Shown one piece after another: positions 59,251-64,000 of a stretch of DNA of 64,000 bases. The DNA comes from Novosphingobium kunmingense (GTDB lineage Bacteria > Pseudomonadota > Alphaproteobacteria > Sphingomonadales > Sphingomonadaceae). The stretch covers positions 124,001 to 188,000 of the forward strand of contig NZ_PHUF01000002.1 of NCBI RefSeq assembly GCF_002813245.1, in the 5' to 3' direction. The position numbers were made by a program, and so were the translations under genes. The notes under the pieces were generated by a model that saw nothing but the letters and a program-made list of their open reading frames with translations, was not told the DNA's origin and ran no database searches. How positions within the stretch are numbered: the stretch's first letter is position 1; every line of letters starts with the position of its first letter.

Positions 59251-60276
59251 ATGGGTTACCGGGTGGTTGTGGTCGGCGCGACTGGCAATGTCGGGCGCGA
59301 GATGCTGAACGTGCTGGCCGAGCGCGAGTTTCCGATCGAGGAGCTCGCCGCCGTCGCCTCGTCGCGTTCGACCGGCGACGAAATCGACTTCGGCGAGACC
59401 GGGCGCACGCTCAAGGTCCGCAATATCGAGCATTTCGATTTCACCGGCTGGGACATAGCGCTGTTTTCCGCCGGGTCCGAAGTATCCAAGACCTATGCGC
59501 CCAAGGCTGCGGCGGCTGGCTGCGTGGTGATCGACAATTCGTCGTTCTACCGGATGGACCCGGACGTGCCGTTGATCGTGCCCGAAGTGAACCCCGAGGC
59601 GATCGACGGCTACAAGGCGAAGATGATCATCGCCAACCCCAACTGCTCGACCGCGCAGATGGTCGTCGCGCTCAAGCCGCTGCACGACAAGGCGAAGATC
59701 AAGCGCGTGGTGGTCAGCACCTACCAGTCGGTGTCGGGCGCGGGCAAGCAGGGCATGGACGAACTGTTCGAGCAGAGCCGCAACATCTTCGTCGGCCAGG
59801 CCAACGAACCGGTCAAATTCACCAAGCAGATCGCCTTCAACGTGATCCCGCACATCGACAGCTTCCTGGACGACGGATCGACCAAGGAGGAATGGAAGAT
59901 GGTGGTCGAAACCAAGAAGATCCTCGACCCCAAGATCAAGGTGAACGCCACCTGCGTGCGCGTGCCGGTCTTCGTCGGCCATTCGGAATCGATCAACCTG
60001 GAATTCGAGGACGAGATTTCGGCCGAGGAAGCGCAGGACATCCTGCGCGAGGCGCCGGGCGTCATGCTGATCGACAAGCGCGAGGACGGCGGATACGTCA
60101 CCCCGGTCGAATGCGTCGGCGACGGTGCGACCTTCGTGTCGCGCGTGCGCGAGGATCCGACGGTCGACAACGGCCTTGCGCTGTGGTGCGTTTCGGACAA
60201 CCTGCGCAAAGGCGCCGCGCTCAACGCGGTCCAGATTGCCGAACTGCTCGGGCGGAGGCATTTGCAGAAGGGGTAA
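59251..60276 (+). CDS. asd: aspartate-semialdehyde dehydrogenase
   Basis: Reduces aspartyl phosphate to the semialdehyde for lysine/DAP, threonine and methionine. The 341 residues contain the NADP loop VVVGATGNVGREML, the active-site Cys in IIANPNCSTAQ (about 128) and the late motif NATCVRVPVFVGHSES with substrate-binding residues. Two ATGs lie two codons apart (59245, 59251); GGAG is 7 nt from the second, which I chose. GFA-type and hydrolase genes follow closely. Confidence 0.96.
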   Translation: MGYRVVVVGATGNVGREMLNVLAEREFPIEELAAVASSRSTGDEIDFGETGRTLKVRNIEHFDFTGWDIALFSAGSEVSKTYAPKAAAAGCVVIDNSSFYRMDPDVPLIVPEVNPEAIDGYKAKMIIANPNCSTAQMVVALKPLHDKAKIKRVVVSTYQSVSGAGKQGMDELFEQSRNIFVGQANEPVKFTKQIAFNVIPHIDSFLDDGSTKEEWKMVVETKKILDPKIKVNATCVRVPVFVGHSESINLEFEDEISAEEAQDILREAPGVMLIDKREDGGYVTPVECVGDGATFVSRVREDPTVDNGLALWCVSDNLRKGAALNAVQIAELLGRRHLQKG

Positions 60277-60279
60277 GGC

Positions 60280-60726
60280 ATGACCCGGACCATGACCGGC
60301 GGCTGCCAGTGCGGCCGCGTGCGCTACAGCGTCGATCTCGAGAGCGACGATGCCTACTGGTGCCATTGCCGGATGTGCCAGAAGGCGACCGGCGGCATCG
60401 CGGCGGCCTTTGTGCAGGTCCCGGTCGCGAGCCTGACCTGGGAAAGCGAGCCGGACTGGTACCAAAGCTCGCCGATTGCGCGGCGGCCGTTCTGTTCGGC
60501 CTGCGGGACGCCGCTGGGCTTCGATTTCCTGCGGCAGGGCAAGGACATCGACCTGACGGTGGGCAGCTTCGACGATCCGTCCGCTTTCAAGCCGGTGGCC
60601 CATGCCGGCGCCGAATCGATTCACGAGGCGTGGCTCGACACCCGTGACCTGCCGCGCCACTACACCGCGACGACGCCAAGCGTGGCGGAGCGCTATGCCG
60701 AGGTCGGGCTGGGGGTTCCTGAGTGA
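60280..60726 (+). CDS. GFA/CENP-V family protein
   Basis: A 148-residue zinc protein of the glutathione-dependent formaldehyde-activating (Gfa/CENP-V) fold. Cys ligands appear in GGCQCGRVRY (C9, C11), WCHCRMCQKATGG and FCSACGTPLGF. Most relatives lack proven formaldehyde activity, so only the fold is claimed. It starts 3 bp after asd and its stop overlaps the next gene, so it belongs to an asd-led operon. Confidence 0.88.
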   Translation: MTRTMTGGCQCGRVRYSVDLESDDAYWCHCRMCQKATGGIAAAFVQVPVASLTWESEPDWYQSSPIARRPFCSACGTPLGFDFLRQGKDIDLTVGSFDDPSAFKPVAHAGAESIHEAWLDTRDLPRHYTATTPSVAERYAEVGLGVPE

Positions 60727-61475
60727 CGTTGAGCACCAAGTTCTACGACGGCTTTGATGGGGCGCGGTTGGCCCTGCACCGGATGGGTGCCGGTCGCCCG
60801 GTGATCCTGCTGCACGGCCTGTTTTCCAGCGCGGAAATGAACTGGATCAAATTCGGCCAGGCCGACCTGCTGGTCGAAGCCGGTTTCGAATGTCTTATGC
60901 CCGATCTTCGCGCGCACGGGCACAGCGAGGCGCCGCACGATCCGGATGCCTATCCCGACGACGTGCTGGCCAGGGATCTTGCCGCACTGGTTGCGCATCT
61001 CGATCTGTCCGACTTCGACCTTTGCGGCTTTTCGCTGGGCGCGCGAACAGCCGTGCGCGGCGTTATCGCCGGGGTCAGCCCGCGCCGCCTCGTGCTGGGC
61101 GGCATGGGCCTTGAAGGGCTCGCCGGCTGGACGGCCAGGGGCGCCTTCTTTATCGACGCGATCGATCGCTTCGAGACGATCAAGCATGGCGATCCCGCCT
61201 TCAACGCAGTTTCCTTCATGAAGACCATGAAGGTCGACCGGGCTGCGGTGCGGCTGCTGCTGCAAACCTTTACCGACACGCCGCCGACGGCGCTTGCCAC
61301 GATCACCATGCCGACGCTTGTCGTCAACGGCGATCAGGACCGCGACAACGGCGATCCCGCAGCCTTGACCGAGACCTTGCCGAATGCGGTCCAGGCCGTG
61401 GTCCCTGGCACGCACATGAGTTGCGTTACCAAACCGGACCTGGGGCTGGCGATCCGCGACTTCCTTGCGGCCTGA
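60723..61475 (+). CDS. alpha/beta hydrolase
   Basis: A 250-residue cytosolic hydrolase: oxyanion region ILLHGLFSS, nucleophile elbow GFSLGA, acid residue in VVNGDQDRDNGD, and catalytic His in VPGTHMSC. Substrate unknown. GTG start overlaps the GFA stop by four bases (GTGA). It converges on amn with a 9-bp gap. Confidence 0.88.
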   Translation: MTLSTKFYDGFDGARLALHRMGAGRPVILLHGLFSSAEMNWIKFGQADLLVEAGFECLMPDLRAHGHSEAPHDPDAYPDDVLARDLAALVAHLDLSDFDLCGFSLGARTAVRGVIAGVSPRRLVLGGMGLEGLAGWTARGAFFIDAIDRFETIKHGDPAFNAVSFMKTMKVDRAAVRLLLQTFTDTPPTALATITMPTLVVNGDQDRDNGDPAALTETLPNAVQAVVPGTHMSCVTKPDLGLAIRDFLAA

Positions 61476-61484
61476 ACCGGGCGC

Positions 61485-62918
61485 TTAACGGAACGGCGGC
61501 TCGTTGAAGGCGCGCAGCTTGCGGCTGTGGAGACGTGCGCGTTGCGCGCGCAGCAGGTCGATCGTGGTGGTGCCGATCTGCAGGTGCGAGGCGATGGTCT
61601 CCTCGTAAAAGCGGTTTGCCTGGCCGGGCAGCTTGATCTCGCCGTGGAGCGGCTTGTCCGACACGCAGAGCAGGGTTCCGTAAGGCACGCGGAAGCGATA
61701 GCCCTGCGCGGCGATGGTCGCGCTTTCCATGTCGATGCCGATCGCGCGACTCTGGCTGAGGCGGCGCGCGGACTGGGTGTAGCGTAGCTCCCAGTTGCGA
61801 TCGTCGGTGGTGGCGACGGTACCGGTCCGCATCCGCTTCTTGAGGTTCGCGCCGACATCGCCGCTGACCATTTCAGCGGCCTGGGCGAGGGCAATCTGCA
61901 CTTCGGCAATGGCCGGGATCGGAATTTCCGGTGGCAGCACCGGGTCGAGCACATGATCGTCGCGCAGGTAAGCGTGGGCCAAGACGAAGTCGCCGATCTT
62001 CTGCGTGTCGCGCAGCCCGCCGCAGTGGCCGATCATCAGCCAGGCTTCGGGTCGCAGCACAGCCAGGTGATCGCAGATCGTCTTGGCGTTGGACGGGCCG
62101 ACCCCGATGTTGACCAGCGTGATGCCCGAATGATCCGGGCGGATCAGGTGATAGGCCGGCATCTGGTGGCGGCGCCACGCCGTGTCGGAAAGCCGGTCGC
62201 GCGCGTTGTCGGTCGCTGCGTCGAGGAACAGGCCGCCCGCACCCGACAAAGCGGTGTATTCGTCCTTGCCGAGCTGCTGGCCCGCCCAGTCGACGAATTC
62301 GTCGACATAGCGGTGGTAGTTGGTGAACAGAATGAAGCGCTGGAAATGCTCGGCCGCGGTCCCGGTGTAGTGCGCCAGGCGCGCAAGGCTGAAATCGGTG
62401 CGCAGCCCGTCGAACAGCGCCAGCGGGATGGTTTCGTCCATGCCGTCGACCGCGACCCCGTCGGCCAGTTCGTCGCCGATCATGGCCAGTTCGGTCGAGG
62501 GGAAGTGGCGGGCCAGTTCGCTAGGGCTGACGCTGCCGAGCCCGGAGCTGGCATCGACCACGTAGGGAAAGGGGATTTCCTGCGACGAACGGCTTACCTC
62601 GACCGTGATCTCGTAGTCGCCGGCAAGCAGTTCGAGCTGTTCGGCGAGGTAATCGGCAAACAGGGCCGGGCGCGTCACGGTGGTGGAGAAGGTGCCGTCG
62701 TGGGCCAGTCGGCCGAAGGCACGCGCCAGATCCGGCCGGGTTTCGACACCGTGATAGTGCACGATAAGCGCCGGATAGCACCAGGCGTGGGTGCTGCGGC
62801 GGTCTTCGGGGGGAAGGGTGCCGTCGGTGGCGTAGGCGATCACGTCGCTGCGCAGGGTGGTGACGGCTTCGTCGTAAACGCGGACCAGTTCCGCGATGAT
62901 GTTTTCTGTCGTTTCCAT
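61485..62918 (-). CDS. amn: AMP nucleosidase
   Basis: Hydrolyses AMP to adenine and ribose 5-phosphate, controlling adenylate pools. The 477 residues show the AMN N-terminal domain (about 1-170) and the phosphorylase-like C-terminal domain with VNIGVGPSNAKTICDHLAV, MIGHCGGLRDTQKIGD and the purine-binding IGIDMESATIAAQGYRF. The ATG at 62918 lies six bases after a predicted -10 element and has no ribosome-binding site, so the mRNA may be leaderless. Confidence 0.94.
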   Translation of the reverse strand: METTENIIAELVRVYDEAVTTLRSDVIAYATDGTLPPEDRRSTHAWCYPALIVHYHGVETRPDLARAFGRLAHDGTFSTTVTRPALFADYLAEQLELLAGDYEITVEVSRSSQEIPFPYVVDASSGLGSVSPSELARHFPSTELAMIGDELADGVAVDGMDETIPLALFDGLRTDFSLARLAHYTGTAAEHFQRFILFTNYHRYVDEFVDWAGQQLGKDEYTALSGAGGLFLDAATDNARDRLSDTAWRRHQMPAYHLIRPDHSGITLVNIGVGPSNAKTICDHLAVLRPEAWLMIGHCGGLRDTQKIGDFVLAHAYLRDDHVLDPVLPPEIPIPAIAEVQIALAQAAEMVSGDVGANLKKRMRTGTVATTDDRNWELRYTQSARRLSQSRAIGIDMESATIAAQGYRFRVPYGTLLCVSDKPLHGEIKLPGQANRFYEETIASHLQIGTTTIDLLRAQRARLHSRKLRAFNEPPFR

Positions 62919-62924
62919 CGCGGG

Positions 62925-62953
62925 CCTATAACCATGGTCCGGCGACATTTCAA
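62925..62953 (-). promoter_or_regulatory. predicted promoter of amn
   Basis: TTGAAA (62953-62948), 17-bp spacer, TATAGG (62930-62925) on the minus strand. The seventh base downstream is the A of the amn ATG. Confidence 0.6.
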
Positions 62954-62980
62954 TGACGGGAACTTTCGCGCGCTCCAGAC

Positions 62981-63009
62981 AAAAGAAAAGGGGGCGCCGA
63001 AGCACCCCC
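62981..63009 (-). terminator. Rho-independent terminator of rpsF-rpsR-rplI
   Basis: On the minus strand GGGGGTGC (complement of 63002-63009) and GCGCCCCC (62990-62997) close a TTCG tetraloop, then TTTTCTTTT. It lies about 30 bp after the rplI stop. Confidence 0.93.
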
Positions 63010-63039
63010 TGATCCTGTTCGCGAAGAAACGGCGAAGGC

Positions 63040-63651
63040 TCAGGCTTCGTCGTCGCCTTCCGTAGCCTCGGCGGCCGGGGCCGGAGCGTCGGCTTCCAGA
63101 TCTTCGCCGTTGCCGGGGGTGAAGTCGGTGATCGCGTCGGCCGCAGCTTCGTCTTCGAACATCGCAGCGATGACGTCGACGCCCTGGGCCTGCTGCTCCG
63201 CTTCATCCGGCGAGCGGGCGACGTTGACCTTGACGCCAACGACGACTTCCGGGTGCAGCGCAACCTTGACGTCGAACACGCCGATGGTCTTGATCGGGCG
63301 TTCCAGCACGATCATCGACTTGGTCACGCCAGCGCCTTCGGCGTTCAGCGCTTCGACGATGTCGCGCACCGAGACCGAACCGTAAAGCTGGCCGGCGTTC
63401 GACGAGGCGCGGATCAGGACGACCGACTTGCCTTCGACGTTTTCCGAGTTCTTTTCGGCTTCACCGCGACGCGACGCGTTGTCGGCTTCGATCTTGGCGC
63501 GGTTGGCTTCGAAGACCTTCTTGTTGGCTTCGTTGGCGCGCAGCGCCTTCTTGTTGGGCAGCAGGAAGTTGCGCGCGTAGCCGTCCTTGACGGTCACGAC
63601 ATCGCCGATGGTGCCCAGCTTCTCGATGCGTTCGAGGAGGATGATATCCAT
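63040..63651 (-). CDS. rplI: 50S ribosomal protein L9 with acidic C-terminal extension
   Basis: Residues 1-150 are ordinary L9: the N-terminal MDIILLERIEKLGTIGDVVTVKDGYARNFLLP, a long helix and the C-terminal lobe. The protein has 203 residues rather than about 150. The extra ~50 are Asp/Glu/Ala-rich, ending EATEGDDEA. Third gene of the rpsF-rpsR-rplI operon, 13 bp after rpsR. Confidence 0.96.
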   Translation of the reverse strand: MDIILLERIEKLGTIGDVVTVKDGYARNFLLPNKKALRANEANKKVFEANRAKIEADNASRRGEAEKNSENVEGKSVVLIRASSNAGQLYGSVSVRDIVEALNAEGAGVTKSMIVLERPIKTIGVFDVKVALHPEVVVGVKVNVARSPDEAEQQAQGVDVIAAMFEDEAAADAITDFTPGNGEDLEADAPAPAAEATEGDDEA

Positions 63652-63664
63652 GGTACCGGTCCCC

Positions 63665-63889
63665 TTACTTCACGAGGTAGGGCAGAAGGCCCAGGTGGCG
63701 GGCGCGCTTGATGGCCTGGCCCAGTTCGCGCTGCTTCTTGGCAGAAACGGCGGTGATGCGGCTCGGCACGATCTTGCCGCGTTCAGACATGTAGTTCTGA
63801 AGCAGGCGCGTGTCCTTGTAATCGATCTTGGGAGCGTTCTTGCCCGAGAACGGGCAGCTCTTGCGGCGGCGGAAGAATGCGCGGGCCAT
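63665..63889 (-). CDS. rpsR: 30S ribosomal protein S18
   Basis: A 74-residue primary-binding platform protein starting [20 protein letters not shown] and containing the S18 signature [23 protein letters not shown]. The single zinc-type Cys is kept. Lies between rpsF and rplI with short gaps. Confidence 0.97.
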   Translation of the reverse strand: MARAFFRRRKSCPFSGKNAPKIDYKDTRLLQNYMSERGKIVPSRITAVSAKKQRELGQAIKRARHLGLLPYLVK

Positions 63890-63892
63890 GAC

Positions 63893-64000
63893 TTAGAACT
63901 CCTCGCGTTCGCGGCGCTTGGTGCGCTCGCGGTCGTTCTTGCGCATCTGCACCGACGGGCCGGTTTCGTGCTCGTCAACGCGGACGGTCAGCCAGCGGAT
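63893..64000 (-). CDS. rpsF: 30S ribosomal protein S6, C-terminal end (cut by window edge)
   Basis: The last 35 codons of a minus-strand frame entering from the right edge: it begins [16 protein letters not shown] and ends in a basic/acidic tail REREEF before a TAA at 63893-63895. Position directly upstream of rpsR, and the conserved '..R.l.v....' strand of S6, identify it. The start lies outside the window. Confidence 0.88.
   Translation of the reverse strand: MRWLTVRVDEHETGPSVQMRKNDRERTKRREREEF

Overview
This 64 kb window is a gene-dense, GC-rich chromosomal segment of an alphaproteobacterium, most likely a member of the Sphingomonadales (Novosphingobium, Sphingomonas or Erythrobacteraceae type). 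The evidence is the gene content and order: lapA-pyrF, then trpF-trpB-trpA-accD-folC; an F0 ATP synthase operon with duplicated b subunits and no F1 genes; ffh-rpsP-rimM with trmD-rplS; CpdR; a TIGR02300 protein; and SapC. I see no phage, insertion sequence, CRISPR array or integration site. It reads as core genome with a few lineage-specific genes, and no gene-free stretch exceeds 300 bases.

Layout. 1-9.8 kb: a methyltransferase, a lipid kinase, alaS, a small unknown gene, a lipoprotein paired with a CPA2/KefB-type antiporter, icd, an enoyl-CoA hydratase and tRNA-Val. 9.9-25 kb: cpdR, N-formylglutamate amidohydrolase, a small RNA resembling the suhB/alpha-r14 family, SapC, a GlcD-type FAD oxidoreductase, an RhlE-like helicase, a UvrD helicase, a secreted Trp-rich repeat protein, an MHS transporter, rsmD, a pseudouridine synthase, a Rieske oxygenase and AmpG. 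25-33 kb: one minus-strand biosynthetic cluster (purB; lapA-pyrF-SIMPL; trpFBA-accD-folC). 33-43 kb: a Tat-exported GH125 mannosidase, an NRDE protein, radC, a complete ydbH-ynbE-ydbL envelope-lipid operon and the F0 operon. 43-52 kb: a quinone oxidoreductase, gloB, rpsA, then three regulatory genes (PAS plus degenerate GGDEF; PilZ-XRE fusion; MarR-GNAT fusion) lying between rpsA and its usual partners cmk-aroA. 52-64 kb: tRNA-Ala, the ffh-rpsP-rimM and trmD-rplS ribosome/secretion groups, a dipeptidyl-peptidase, asd, amn and the rpsF-rpsR-rplI operon, which leaves the window at the right edge.

The genes mostly serve translation, amino-acid, nucleotide and folate synthesis, and envelope maintenance. 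The parts most worth a second look are the candidate anti-Shine-Dalgarno sRNA at about 11.4 kb, the c-di-GMP-like island at 46.6-49.6 kb, the 33-residue repeat protein at 18.6 kb, the YdbH-YnbE-YdbL operon, and a recurrent promoter form (TTG-rich -35, 17 +/- 1 bp, then a CTA-centred -10) found before about ten transcription units, two of which look leaderless. All functional calls come from reading motifs by eye; no database search was run.
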